Origin: JAJNPS01 sp031378845
GTDB taxonomy: Bacteria; Pseudomonadota; Alphaproteobacteria; Rhodobacterales; Rhodobacteraceae
Direction of reading: 5' to 3'
DNA: 64,000 nt
Assembly: GCA_031378845.1 (NCBI GenBank)
Contig: JANNES010000003.1
Location: forward strand, 1-64,000
The position numbers were made by a program, and so were the translations under genes. Positions 44,233 to 53,154 of this stretch are shown one piece after another; the first letter of the stretch is position 1, and each line of letters opens with the position of its first letter. Under the pieces are notes generated by a model. That model searched no databases. It had not been told where the DNA came from and saw only the letters and a list, made by a program, of their open reading frames with translations.

Positions 44233-45212
44233 GCGGCCACCTCGACGGGATCGCAGATCGCTTGCCGCACCATCCGCAGCACCGCGCCCGTGTCTTCCGA
44301 TGTCAGGATCGCCCGGCGCAGGGCTGCGGGCACCGGACCCCGGTCCAGATACCAGCCCAGATGCTTGCGCGCCATGCGCAGGCCCAGGGCCATGCCATAG
44401 AAATCCAGCATGTCCTCGTAATGGCGCGCTACCAGATCCGCGAGATCCGGTCCCCTTGGAACCACCGGGGCGCAGCCTTGGCCCAGCCCGTGCGCAATCT
44501 CGGCCAAAAGCCAGGGTTGGCCTTGTGCGCCGCGCCCGATCATCACGCCGTCCGCACCCGAGGCCGCTCTGGCCGCGCGCGCCGCCGCAAGGTCCACGAT
44601 GTCGCCATTGGCGATGACCGGGATCGTCACGGCGTCCTTGACCGCCCTGATGGCGGCCCAGTCCGCGGCACCCTTGTAGAACTGGTTGCGCGTACGCCCG
44701 TGGATGGTGATCATGACGATCCCCGCAGCCTGCGCCCTCCGGGCAAGCTCGGGTGCGTTCAGCGTCAGGTCATCCCAGCCAAGCCGCGTCTTCAGCGTCA
44801 CCGGCACCTTGACCGCCCCCACCACCGCGTCAATCAGACGTAGCGCCAGGTCCAGATCCTGCAGCAGGGCCGACCCGCACAGCCCGGTGGTGACGCGCTT
44901 GGCCGGACAGCCCATGTTGATGTCGATCAGCCGCGCACCCTGAGCTTCGGCATAGCGCGCGGCCTCGGCCATCCAATGCGGCTCGCGGCCCGCCAGTTGC
45001 ACCGCCGTTGCCGCCTCGCCAAAGCCAAGCTCTGCGCGCGACCGCGCCAAGCGCCGTGCGCTGACCAGATCTTCGCTCGCGACCATCTCGCTGACCACGA
45101 GGCCCGCGCCGAATCCCGACACGATCCGCCGGTAAGGCAGGTCCGTGATCCCGGCCATGGGCGCGAGGAAAACGGGTGGCCACAGGGTTTGCAGTTCAGG
45201 TGACAGCGTCAA
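44229..45212 (-). CDS. dusB: tRNA-dihydrouridine synthase (NifR3/DusB)
   Basis: A 327 aa FMN enzyme that reduces uridines in the D-loop of tRNA. It begins PPVFLAPMAGITDLPYRR and has the catalytic Cys in NMGCPAKRV and the FMN/tRNA segment ITIHGRTRNQFYKG. TTG start at 45212 has AAGGA seven bases upstream, better than the out-of-frame ATG nearby. The gene was first called nifR3 because it heads the ntrBC operon in Rhodobacter and rhizobia, as it does here. Confidence 0.95.
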   Translation of the reverse strand: MTLSPELQTLWPPVFLAPMAGITDLPYRRIVSGFGAGLVVSEMVASEDLVSARRLARSRAELGFGEAATAVQLAGREPHWMAEAARYAEAQGARLIDINMGCPAKRVTTGLCGSALLQDLDLALRLIDAVVGAVKVPVTLKTRLGWDDLTLNAPELARRAQAAGIVMITIHGRTRNQFYKGAADWAAIRAVKDAVTIPVIANGDIVDLAAARAARAASGADGVMIGRGAQGQPWLLAEIAHGLGQGCAPVVPRGPDLADLVARHYEDMLDFYGMALGLRMARKHLGWYLDRGPVPAALRRAILTSEDTGAVLRMVRQAICDPVEVAA

Positions 45213-45304
45213 CGCTCATTCCTTGTGCAGAGACACCGCAATAGACCGGTTTGCCCCCCCGACACAAATCACCGCTCGGCAAAAACGGCATGAAAAATGT
45301 GCGG

Positions 45305-45321
45305 TGCCTAAATTATAGGCA
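45305..45321. promoter_or_regulatory. Candidate NtrC-type binding site upstream of dusB-ntrBC
   Basis: TGCCTAAATTATAGGCA is a 17 bp palindrome of the form TGC-N11-GCA with perfect 6 bp arms, the layout of E. coli NtrC sites. It lies 93 bases upstream of dusB. One site alone is weak evidence, since NtrC usually binds paired sites; autoregulation of the ntr operon is only suggested. Confidence 0.35.
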
Positions 45322-45367
45322 TAATCTCGCCAAATGTCGCCGGAGTTGCAGGCAGCGCATACCTGAC

Positions 45368-45471
45368 CTAGAGCGGTTCAGGTTTGAGCGGACTCAGAAA
45401 TCGCTGCCTCTCGCTTCGCTCGAACGCGTTTTCTGATGCTTCTGCTTCCGTCAAGACCTGAACCGCTTTAG
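45368..45471. repeat. ~104 bp inverted-repeat element
   Basis: The ends CTAGAGCGGTTCAGGT and ACCTGAACCGCTTTAG are inverted copies (15 of 16 bases), and the inner part is partly self-complementary (ACTCAGAAA with TTTTCTGA, TTGA..GCGGA with TCCG..TCAA). It could fold as a large hairpin. No ORF is inside. It lies between dusB and ispDF and may be a small non-autonomous mobile element (MITE or REP-like). I found no second copy in the window. Confidence 0.65.
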
Positions 45472-45498
45472 ACATCATCGGGCAAAAAGGAACCCCAA

Positions 45499-46629
45499 AT
45501 GACCATCGCCGCGATCATCGTCGCCGCCGGGCGCGGCAACCGCGCCGGGGGACCCCTGCCCAAGCAATGGCAACTCCTGGGCGACCGCAGCGTCGTGGCC
45601 CAAACCATTGCCGCGCTTGGCCCGTTTGCCACCCGCATCGTGCTTGTCATACACCCCGACGACCACGCCCATGCCCAAGCCCTTCAGGGCGTCGAGATCG
45701 TTCATGGGGGTGACACCCGCGACGCCTCGGTCCGCGCAGCCCTCGAGGCGCTTGCGGGCAGCGACGTGACCACCGTCTTGATCCATGATGCGGCCCGGCC
45801 TCTGGTCTCGGCGCGGATCATCGCGCGGGTTCTCGCGGCACTCGACGCCGAGCCGGGTGCTGCGCCCGCGCGTGCCGTCACGGATGCACTCTGGCGCGGC
45901 CGGGATGGCCTTGTTGTCGGCACCGCCGACCGGATGGGTCTCTTTCGCGCCCAGACCCCGCAGGGCTTTCACTTTCCCGCGATCCTTGCTGCGCACCGCG
46001 CCCATCCCGGCGGTGCTGCCGATGATGTCACCGTCGCACGCGCCGCTGGACTCAACGTGGCAATTGTGGAGGGTGAGGAAGAGAACTTCAAAATCACCCA
46101 TCCGGGCGACCTCGCAAGGGCGGCACGGATGATCGGGGGGCGGGCGGTGGATGTACGTGTCGGAAACGGGTTTGACGTGCATGCGTTCACCGCAGGCAAC
46201 GCGGTGACGCTGTGTGGCGTTCAAGTGGCACATGAGCGCAGCCTTCTGGGCCATTCGGACGCGGATGTCGGCATGCATGCCCTTACCGATGCGATTTACG
46301 GCGCATTGGCCGAGGGCGATATCGGGCGACACTTCCCGCCTTCGGACCCGCAATGGCAGGGCAGCGACAGCGCCGTCTTTCTGCGCCACGCCGCCGCCCG
46401 GGTGACCGCGCGCGGATTTCGGTTGACCCAGGTCGATGTGACCCTGATCTGCGAACGCCCCAAGATCGGCCCGCATGCCGACCAGATGCGCCAGACCCTT
46501 GCCAGCATCCTCGGGGTTGACGCCGACCGCGTCAGCGTCAAGGCGACCACATCCGAGCGCCTGGGCTTTACCGGGCGCGAAGAGGGCATTGCCGCTCTCG
46601 CCACAGCAACCCTCGTGGGAACACCATGA
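45499..46629 (+). CDS. ispDF: Bifunctional IspDF of the MEP isoprenoid pathway
   Basis: A fused 376 aa enzyme. Residues 1 to about 220 are the IspD cytidylyltransferase (IIVAAGRGNRAGGPLPKQW, VLIHDAARPLV), which makes CDP-methylerythritol; the rest is IspF, the cyclodiphosphate synthase (RVGNGFDVHAF, LLGHSDADVGMHALTDA, KATTSERLGFTGREEGIAA). The fusion is common in alphaproteobacteria. pgpA starts inside its stop (ATGA). Confidence 0.97.
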   Translation: MTIAAIIVAAGRGNRAGGPLPKQWQLLGDRSVVAQTIAALGPFATRIVLVIHPDDHAHAQALQGVEIVHGGDTRDASVRAALEALAGSDVTTVLIHDAARPLVSARIIARVLAALDAEPGAAPARAVTDALWRGRDGLVVGTADRMGLFRAQTPQGFHFPAILAAHRAHPGGAADDVTVARAAGLNVAIVEGEEENFKITHPGDLARAARMIGGRAVDVRVGNGFDVHAFTAGNAVTLCGVQVAHERSLLGHSDADVGMHALTDAIYGALAEGDIGRHFPPSDPQWQGSDSAVFLRHAAARVTARGFRLTQVDVTLICERPKIGPHADQMRQTLASILGVDADRVSVKATTSERLGFTGREEGIAALATATLVGTP

Positions 46630-47135
46630 CCTCTTGGACGACTGCCCCCCGCCTCATCACGACCTTTGGCAATGTTGGCCTCTTGCGCCCTGCCCCCGGC
46701 ACTTGGGGATCAGCGACGGCGCTGCTGCTCGGTGTCGTAATCTTGCGCTATGCGGGGTTTCCCGTGCTGGTCCTCGCCACCATGGCGGTGACCGCCATCG
46801 GCTTTTGGGCCTGCGAACGCGAATTGGCCGACCGGCCCGGCGAAGACCCCGGAGAGATCGTGATCGACGAGGTCGCAGGCCAGTGGCTCTGCCTTTTGTT
46901 TCCCGCAGCCGCCTTCTGGATGCGCGGCTTTGAGGACTGGTTGCCCTGGCCCGCCTGGCTTGCCGCGTTCCTCTTCTTTCGGCTCTTCGATGTGCTGAAA
47001 CCCGGCCCCATCGGTGCCGCCGACCGGCGCGGCGATGCGCGCGGCGTGATGCTTGACGACCTCTGGGCGGGGCTGATCGGCGGCGTTGCGACCCTGATCG
47101 CGGCGGCTCTTTTCCACCTCATCCTGATGCGATGA
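46626..47135 (+). CDS. pgpA: Phosphatidylglycerophosphatase A
   Basis: A 169 aa membrane phosphatase that produces phosphatidylglycerol. The family motif is GNVGLLRPAPGTWGSATALL, then DPGEIVIDEVAGQW and FRLFDVLKPGPI, with the acidic metal-binding residues. Four hydrophobic segments. Both ends overlap neighbouring genes by 4 bp, ispDF and cinA. Confidence 0.95.
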   Translation: MTSWTTAPRLITTFGNVGLLRPAPGTWGSATALLLGVVILRYAGFPVLVLATMAVTAIGFWACERELADRPGEDPGEIVIDEVAGQWLCLLFPAAAFWMRGFEDWLPWPAWLAAFLFFRLFDVLKPGPIGAADRRGDARGVMLDDLWAGLIGGVATLIAAALFHLILMR

Positions 47136-47599
47136 CCCCCGCAGAAATCCTCGCCGCCGCGCGCCGTCGCCACCTGCATATTGCCACCGCAGAATCCTGC
47201 ACCGGCGGCATGGTCGCGGCGGCCCTCACCGATGTCCCCGGCAGCTCTGATGTGTTCGAGGTCGGCTACGTCACCTACTCAAACGCCGCCAAGATGAACC
47301 TTCTGGCCGTGCGTGCCGAGACGCTTGCCGCCCATGGCGCCGTCTGCGAAGAGGTTGCCGCCGAAATGGCCGTGGGCGCAGCCGCGCGTTCTGGTGCGGC
47401 CATCGCCGTCTCGGTCACCGGCATCGCGGGCCCCGGTGGGTCCGAATTCAAACCTGAAGGCCGCGTGTGCTTTGGCATCCTCGGCCCCGGACAGCCCATC
47501 ACCACCCAAACCGTCGAATTCGGCCCTCTTGGTCGTGCCAAGGTCCGCGCCGCCGCCCGCGATCACGCGCTGGCCTTGCTGGGCCGCGTCCTCGCCTGA
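47132..47599 (+). CDS. pncC: CinA-family nicotinamide-nucleotide amidohydrolase
   Basis: A 155 aa stand-alone CinA C-terminal domain, which hydrolyses NMN to nicotinate mononucleotide in pyridine nucleotide recycling. Motifs: TAESCTGGMVAAALTDVPG, GYVTYSNAAK and VTGIAGPGGSE. The N-terminal competence domain is absent, as in most stand-alone PncC proteins. ATG overlaps the pgpA stop. Confidence 0.93.
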   Translation: MTPAEILAAARRRHLHIATAESCTGGMVAAALTDVPGSSDVFEVGYVTYSNAAKMNLLAVRAETLAAHGAVCEEVAAEMAVGAAARSGAAIAVSVTGIAGPGGSEFKPEGRVCFGILGPGQPITTQTVEFGPLGRAKVRAAARDHALALLGRVLA

Positions 47600-47629
47600 A
47601 CGCAAACGGTCGCAGCCCGGTCCGCTTTG

Positions 47630-48961
47630 CTATAGGGAGATCACCTTTAGGCCAGCCTCGACAACATCTGCCCGACGCGCCATTTCAGTTTCTCCCAAAG
47701 CGCTGAAATGATCGCCATCCGACCATAAAAGCCCGTCGCATCCCCCCAAGATCCCGCGGAAACGTCAACCCGAAAAGGCGATTTTGCGAGAGGTAGGGAA
47801 CAACACTCGACCGTGCCAAAACAGCATCAAGCCTGTCAAAGTTTGCTTCGGTTCCTGCACGGATCGCCAATCCCTTTTCGCACCCGCGACCGACCAGCCA
47901 TTCAAGCTGGACCTGTGGTTCGGTCCTTGGGCCGAACCAAACGACCGGCGTCATCTGCGCCAATTCGGCAAGCAGCGCATTCACCGTCGCAATCTCGTTT
48001 TCCGCGACGGCAAGCGTTGGCACAGTCGCGCTGAGCGGCAGCCGCTCGATCTGCGTCTGCACGCCGACCCTGCCATCATCACCAGCAAGCAGGTTAGCGC
48101 CCGAAATTTAAAAAAAGCACCAGCGTGAACGCATCGGGGTTGGTTTGAACAAAGCCTTGGAACGACATGTAGGGGCAGGTGCGATCCACCGTTGCAGGTC
48201 GGCACGATGGCTTGGTGAAGCCAACAAAAAAAGGGTGGCCGTTGCGCGCGACGACACTACCGAAAAGGTCAATGGCGTGGCTGTTGCCCAAGACCACGAC
48301 GCCGCTGCCATGTTGTGCGACACAAGACAGGATCCGCGACGCGGCGACATCGTCCACGTCCTCGATATTGAAGTGGCAGTGGCCGCTGGCCTGTACGGTG
48401 CTTTTGGTTTGGGCTGTTTCGATGATTGCCATGATGGCGGACTTTTGTGGCCAGGTGGCGCTCCAGACCTGGCGCATCCCATCGGTCGCGTTCCTGACGA
48501 TGCCAAGCACAAGAAAGACCGCTCCAACTGCTGTAGCACCGGCAAAGACCTGCTTTCTTGCCGCAAGCAGCGGTTGCAGTTCGGCGTCGGGGGGAAAATA
48601 CCCAGTCTGGGTCAGGAAATACAAATTCGACAGAAAAAGGACGGCAGAGGCGATGCTGGCAGAAAAGTCTTCGATCTGCGCAGGCAGCATCGTCACGAAT
48701 GCCAGCGGCAAGGTGACCGCCATGACGACAAACAACGCCGGCAGAACGCGCCGTGCGCGCCGTTCATAGAACGACGCGATGCTATAGCGTCCGGCGTCGA
48801 GATCTTGCACCAAAAGTGTGGTGATCGGCTAGCCCGAGATGACAAGGAACACATCGACCCCGGCAAAGCCGCCGGAAAAAAGCGGCAGACCGGCGTGGAA
48901 CAGTATAACCGGCACCACTTGCCACGGCGCGCAGCCCGTCGATGTTCCGCCGGTATTCCAT
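47630..48961 (-). pseudogene. Decayed acyltransferase-3/SGNH (OafB-like) gene
   Basis: An O-acyltransferase remnant in several pieces. It starts MEYRRNIDGLRAVA, then a frameshift near 48919 is needed to reach VPVILFHAGLPLFSGG. An in-frame TAG at 48829-48831 sits at the expected Tyr of ISGY. The acyltransferase domain is then lost from QPLL onward and joins abruptly to the linker of the SGNH domain (large internal deletion near 48590). The SGNH part has VVLGNSHAIDLF, a frameshift at the T-run near 48108, and another near 47740 before LLWSDGDHFSALGE. Intact relatives acetylate surface polysaccharides. At least four separate lesions make it non-functional. Confidence 0.8.
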
Positions 48962-49003
48962 CAGCACGCTCGGTCTTTCGGATGACCCGGTCCGAAAAAA
49001 CGA

Positions 49004-49031
49004 AAAACGCGGCAACCAAATGCCGCGTTTT
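49004..49031 (-). terminator. Rho-independent terminator of rplM-rpsI
   Basis: AAAACGCGGCA and TGCCGCGTTTT form a perfect 11 bp stem with a 6-base loop, 24 bases past the rpsI stop. On the rpsI strand the stem ends in five T. Clear intrinsic terminator, which also separates the operon from the acyltransferase remnant. Confidence 0.85.
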
Positions 49032-49054
49032 ACAAAACCACTGGCAAGCGGCGA

Positions 49055-49543
49055 TCAGCGCTTGGAGAACTGGAAGCTCTTGCGCGCCTTGGCCTTGCCG
49101 TACTTTTTGCGTTCCACCACGCGGCTGTCGCGGGTCAGGAACCCTGCGGCCTTGAGCGAGCCGCGCAATGCCGGCTCATAAAGCTGCAGCGCCTTGGAGA
49201 TGCCGTGCTTGACAGCGCCCGCCTGACCCGACAGCCCGCCACCGACAACCGTGGCCATCACGTCGAACTGGCCCTCGACATTGGCGATCGTAAAGGGCTG
49301 GCGCAGGATCATCTGCAAGACCGGGCGCGCGAAATACTCGACCATCGTCTTGCCGTTCACCACGACCTTGCCGGAACCGGGCTTGATCCAGACGCGGGCA
49401 ATCGCGTTCTTGCGCTTGCCGGTGGCGTAAGAGCGGCCCAGCTTGTCACGCTGCGGCAGTTTCGGGGCGGCGACCGCTGCGGGGGCTGCCGTGCCGACTG
49501 CCGATTTCAGATCGTCGAGGGATTTGATGTCGGCCATGCTCAT
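49055..49543 (-). CDS. rpsI: 30S ribosomal protein S9
   Basis: A 162 aa S9 protein with a ~30 aa alphaproteobacterial N-terminal extension. Motifs: GRSYATGKRKNAIARVWIKPG in pieces, GGLSGQAGAVKHGISKAL, and the C-terminal KSFQFSKR that reaches the P-site tRNA. ATG overlaps the rplM stop by 4 bp. A hairpin terminator follows. Confidence 0.98.
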   Translation of the reverse strand: MSMADIKSLDDLKSAVGTAAPAAVAAPKLPQRDKLGRSYATGKRKNAIARVWIKPGSGKVVVNGKTMVEYFARPVLQMILRQPFTIANVEGQFDVMATVVGGGLSGQAGAVKHGISKALQLYEPALRGSLKAAGFLTRDSRVVERKKYGKAKARKSFQFSKR

Positions 49544-50004
49544 GCGCTCCGGGTGTTTTTCGGGTTCATGGACTTCAGGTCCAGAACGGTCGGCTGCTGG
49601 GCTTCGTGGGGATGTGCTGACCCCGCATAGACGCGCAGGTTGGTCATCTGCACGCGGCCCAGACGGTTGCGGGTAATCATCCGCTCCACGGCCTTTTCGA
49701 CGACACGCTCGGGGTGTGCGCCTTCCAGCACCTGACGTGCCGTGCGCTGCTTGATGCCGCCCGGATGGCCGGTATGCCAGAAATAGACCTTGTCGTTGCG
49801 CTTGTTGCCGGTCATCTGGATCTTGTCGGCATTGATCACGATGACATTGTCACCCATGTCCATATGCGGGGTGAAGGTCGGCTTGTTCTTGCCGCGCAGG
49901 ATCGAGGCGACGATGGTCGCAAGACGACCCAGAACCACGCCCTCGGCGTCGATCAGGACCCATTTCTTGTCGATATCGGCCGGTGTTGCCGTAAAGGTTT
50001 TCAT
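49540..50004 (-). CDS. rplM: 50S ribosomal protein L13
   Basis: A 154 aa L13 protein: WVLIDAEGVVLGRLATIVA at the start, KVYFWHTGHPGGIKQRTARQ in the middle and NLRVYAGSAHPHEAQQP at the end. ATG at 50004 gives the normal N-terminus (MKTFTATP). The 228 bp upstream gap is AT-rich (50101-50160) and probably holds the promoter of rplM-rpsI; no distinct leader structure was recognised. Confidence 0.98.
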   Translation of the reverse strand: MKTFTATPADIDKKWVLIDAEGVVLGRLATIVASILRGKNKPTFTPHMDMGDNVIVINADKIQMTGNKRNDKVYFWHTGHPGGIKQRTARQVLEGAHPERVVEKAVERMITRNRLGRVQMTNLRVYAGSAHPHEAQQPTVLDLKSMNPKNTRSA

Positions 50005-50232
50005 ACGAAAGCGTCCCATGAGGATTGGCTGATGAGCAGGAGGTGCGGAAACCCGCCACTCAGGATGCGGCTGTATCGCTGATGCGCATGGCCACGTCAA
50101 GGTGCAAGGGCAACATAAAATGACGTATTATCAATGGCTTATTATAACGGTATTACTTTACCCCACAACGCGAGCTTGGTCTTGACCCAAATCCTCAGAC
50201 ACAGGCACGTCCCACACGCCCAGAACCGTCGC

Positions 50233-51021
50233 CTATCGCAAGATCGGTGGCCGTGCCGGATCCTTGCCCGGTGCCCCCGGACCGTGGCGTACTTCTTGTG
50301 CCACCGCCAGATCGAACCGCAACGCAACGCGCGCCATGGCGACGGTGACAGGTGCGGCACTGGCAAGAAACACCACATCCATCTCGCCCGCCTCGATCCC
50401 GGAAAACACCAGCGCCTCGGACGCCGCCCGCGCCAGCGCGGCCTCCGCTCCGGGCTTTGCGTCCAGATAGCCCAACACGTGCCCGCGCCGCCCGCCTTCA
50501 TAAACCACCCCGGCCAGCAGAACCGCCGAGGCCAGCCCCCCGGCCTTGGCCAGCTTGGCATCGAGCGCCGTGATCAAGACCTCGGGCAGACCTTTGGGCG
50601 CTGAAAACTCCACCGGGCGCGCCTCGATCTCTTCAAGAACCGTGTCCAGCGCCATTGCCAACCAGTCCAGCGCCTCGGGCGGCAGCAGCATCGACGACGG
50701 CGCCACGCCGAGATTGACGCCAAGCCCGATGCCCTTGCCCTTCAGTTGGCTGGCCAGCACACGCCCGGGAAGGGCTGCATAGGGTGCCACGCCACCCGAA
50801 AATCCCGCAAGCCGCGCCTCGGTATCAAACGCCAGCACGACCGGGCCGTCCGTCAGATCAAACACGCGTGGCGCGATATCGCCGCCCACCGCTTCGCGTG
50901 CCAACAGCACAAACAACTCCCCGTCGGCAAGCCGGGCATAAAACCCCAGCCGTGCCCCATCCCTTTCGGGATTGGCATCGGCCGCAGCATAGGCAAGGTC
51001 CAAAGGCGTAGGCTCGCTCAA
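50233..51021 (-). CDS. SseB-family protein
   Basis: A 262 aa protein with an SseB domain in the N-terminal half (LGFYARLADGELFVLLARE, VFDLTDGPVVLAFDTEARL) and a second, related region in the C-terminal half. SseB domains occur in secretion regulators and in proteins of unknown function; no specific role can be given. TTG start at 51021 overlaps the stop of the UDG-like gene (TTGA), the main evidence for this start. Confidence 0.8.
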   Translation of the reverse strand: MSEPTPLDLAYAAADANPERDGARLGFYARLADGELFVLLAREAVGGDIAPRVFDLTDGPVVLAFDTEARLAGFSGGVAPYAALPGRVLASQLKGKGIGLGVNLGVAPSSMLLPPEALDWLAMALDTVLEEIEARPVEFSAPKGLPEVLITALDAKLAKAGGLASAVLLAGVVYEGGRRGHVLGYLDAKPGAEAALARAASEALVFSGIEAGEMDVVFLASAAPVTVAMARVALRFDLAVAQEVRHGPGAPGKDPARPPILR

Positions 51022-51608
51022 AACTCATCCTCCATCACGCAGTGCATCCGCGCCTGCAAGTCCGGCACCAACTCGGCTTCGAACCAAGGGTTGCGTTTCA
51101 GCCACCCGGTATTGCGCCACGACGGATGGGGCAAGGCAAAGACGCCCTGCGCGGCCATACTGCGCCAGTCTGCCACGGCTTTGGTGACATTCCTTGCGCC
51201 CAGATGCCACCGGATCGCCGCACCTCCGACCAGCACCGTCAGCCGGATGGCAGGCAAACACGCAAGCACCCTTGCCCGCCACGTGGCCGCACAGATCGGC
51301 GGCGGTGGCAGGTCCGATCCCCTGGCATCATAGCCCGGAAAGCAAAACGCCATCGGCACAATGGCAATCTTGTCCTGATCGTAGAACGCAGCCGCGTCCA
51401 GCCCCGTCCATGCCCGCAGCCGGTCACCCGACGGGTCGGTAAAGGGGCGCCCCGAGGCATGCACCCGCGCGCCCGGCGCTTGCCCCGCGATCAACACCCG
51501 CGCTCCGGGTCGGAACCAGACCACCGGGCGCGGCTCATGCGCGGTCGCGGTGCGCCCAAAGCGGTCTGCGCACAGCCGACACGCCACCAGTTCATGCGCC
51601 AGCGTCAT
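51018..51608 (-). CDS. Uracil-DNA glycosylase-family protein with Fe-S type cysteines
   Basis: A 196 aa protein of the UDG superfamily. Motif 1 is GQAPGARVHASGRPF with DPSGDRLRAW; motif 2 is LPHPSWRNTGWLKRNPWF. Cysteines at CRLC (10-13) and two later ones (AFCFPG and ICAATW or VLACLP) match the pattern of [4Fe-4S] UDGs. Expected to excise uracil or related bases, but the specificity cannot be known. ATG at 51608 is chosen; the longer frame is unsupported. Confidence 0.85.
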   Translation of the reverse strand: MTLAHELVACRLCADRFGRTATAHEPRPVVWFRPGARVLIAGQAPGARVHASGRPFTDPSGDRLRAWTGLDAAAFYDQDKIAIVPMAFCFPGYDARGSDLPPPPICAATWRARVLACLPAIRLTVLVGGAAIRWHLGARNVTKAVADWRSMAAQGVFALPHPSWRNTGWLKRNPWFEAELVPDLQARMHCVMEDEF

Positions 51609-51726
51609 TGCGCGACCATGCGCCAGAGCCACAGGCCCGCGCAATCCCGCTCCGCTATTCTTGCGGTCGACTGCGGCATTGACTAGCGATGCAGGTGGGC
51701 ACTCCGCCTGACGGTTCGATTGGCCT

Positions 51727-52941
51727 ATGTACCGCGTCTCCGACTTTGTCCGCCATTTCGCCTGGGCGCTCCTTGGGGGTGCGGGCCTTGCCACTCTTTG
51801 GGTCAACATCGACCCCGCCTCGTACTATGATGTGACCGAATGGCGCCTTGCGGATCTGGCACTTCCGGTCTGGCTTCAGCCGACACCGATCAGTCTGACG
51901 CCCGAGGTGTTCGTCGCCACCGTCTTGATGCCGCTCTTTCTGGCCTTCATCGGCAAGGAATTGTGGGAGGCTCTGGTGATCGACCGCGGCGCCCTGGTCG
52001 GGCGCCAGGCGATCATGCCGCTGGCGATGACCGTGGGGGGCATTGCCGGGGCATCGATCTTCTGGTTTGCCCTGTCGAACCTGCTGCAATTTGCCGAAGA
52101 GGCTGTGCCCGGCATGGGTTGGTACGTGCCCGCCGCATCCGACGTGGTGCTTTGCTACGTTGTTGGACGCCATGTCTTTGGTGTCGGCCACCCGGCACTT
52201 CATGTCTTGTTGCTGGTCACCATCGCAAGCGACATTGCGGCCCTGCTGATCCATGGCGGATGGAGCCCCGAAGCCTCGCCCCGCCTGATCTGGCTGTTGC
52301 TGCCGCTGATCGCGGCGCTGTCGGTCTGGTGGCTTTTTGGCCGCCGCCCGATGCCAGATGCCTCAGAGCAGGACCGCCGTCGCTTGTTGGCGGTCTGGCC
52401 TTATCTTCTGGCAGGCGCAGTGTCGTGGGTCGGTGTCGCGGCCTCGGGCCTGCCACCGGCCTTGGGTCTCTTGCCGATCGTGCCTGCCGTTGCCCATGCC
52501 GACCGCGCCTTTGGCATCTTTGCCGAGGCAGAGCATTTGTTGCATGATCCGCTTAATCGTCTGGCCCAAGCGCTGGTGCGTCCGGTGGCTGTCGTCTTGT
52601 TCTTGTTCGGGCTCAGCCACGGGGGAATTGACGCGCAAGCCTTTGCGCCGACAACAGTGATCACGCTGGGGTCGCTGTGGATCGGCAAACCCATCGGGAT
52701 TCTGGCGGCAACCGTCGGCGCGGGCCTGGCCTTGGGTCTGCGACTGCCGCAAGGCCTGACGTTGCGCGATCTTGTGCTGGTGGCCCTGATCATGGGCATG
52801 AGTTTTACCGTACCGGCCCTGATGCTCGACCCTGCGTTGCCTGGCGGTGCCGTGCGCGAAGCGGCCCGCATGGGGCTGGCGCTCAGCCTGCTGGCGGGCC
52901 CGATCGCGATCCTGATCGTGCGTCTTTTGCGCAAGCCATGA
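51727..52941 (+). CDS. nhaA: NhaA-type sodium/proton antiporter with altered Asp pair
   Basis: A 404 aa membrane antiporter with about 12 hydrophobic segments. NhaA hallmarks include GKELWEALV near residue 77 and PAASDVVLCYVVG, where D139 matches E. coli D133. At the catalytic pair (E. coli D163-D164) this protein reads S168-D169 in VTIASDIAALL, so only one acidic residue remains. This predicts a changed stoichiometry or coupling compared with E. coli NhaA. Divergent from the UDG-like gene. Confidence 0.85.
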   Translation: MYRVSDFVRHFAWALLGGAGLATLWVNIDPASYYDVTEWRLADLALPVWLQPTPISLTPEVFVATVLMPLFLAFIGKELWEALVIDRGALVGRQAIMPLAMTVGGIAGASIFWFALSNLLQFAEEAVPGMGWYVPAASDVVLCYVVGRHVFGVGHPALHVLLLVTIASDIAALLIHGGWSPEASPRLIWLLLPLIAALSVWWLFGRRPMPDASEQDRRRLLAVWPYLLAGAVSWVGVAASGLPPALGLLPIVPAVAHADRAFGIFAEAEHLLHDPLNRLAQALVRPVAVVLFLFGLSHGGIDAQAFAPTTVITLGSLWIGKPIGILAATVGAGLALGLRLPQGLTLRDLVLVALIMGMSFTVPALMLDPALPGGAVREAARMGLALSLLAGPIAILIVRLLRKP

Positions 52942-53154
52942 GGCAGATGTCCCGCAGCGCCTGTGGACCCCATTGCTTGGCACATCAATTTGGGTCGATA
53001 CTCCGACGCGAACTGGCAATGCGTGCCGCAACCACAGGCTGCTCGGTGGGTCTTTGTCGCATGACCCCGGACGCCGTGCACCTGTCGGTAACGAAATGGG
53101 TCTAAATCCAGATAGCGGCGAGCCGGATACAGGGGTCCGGAACATGGGTCGGCA

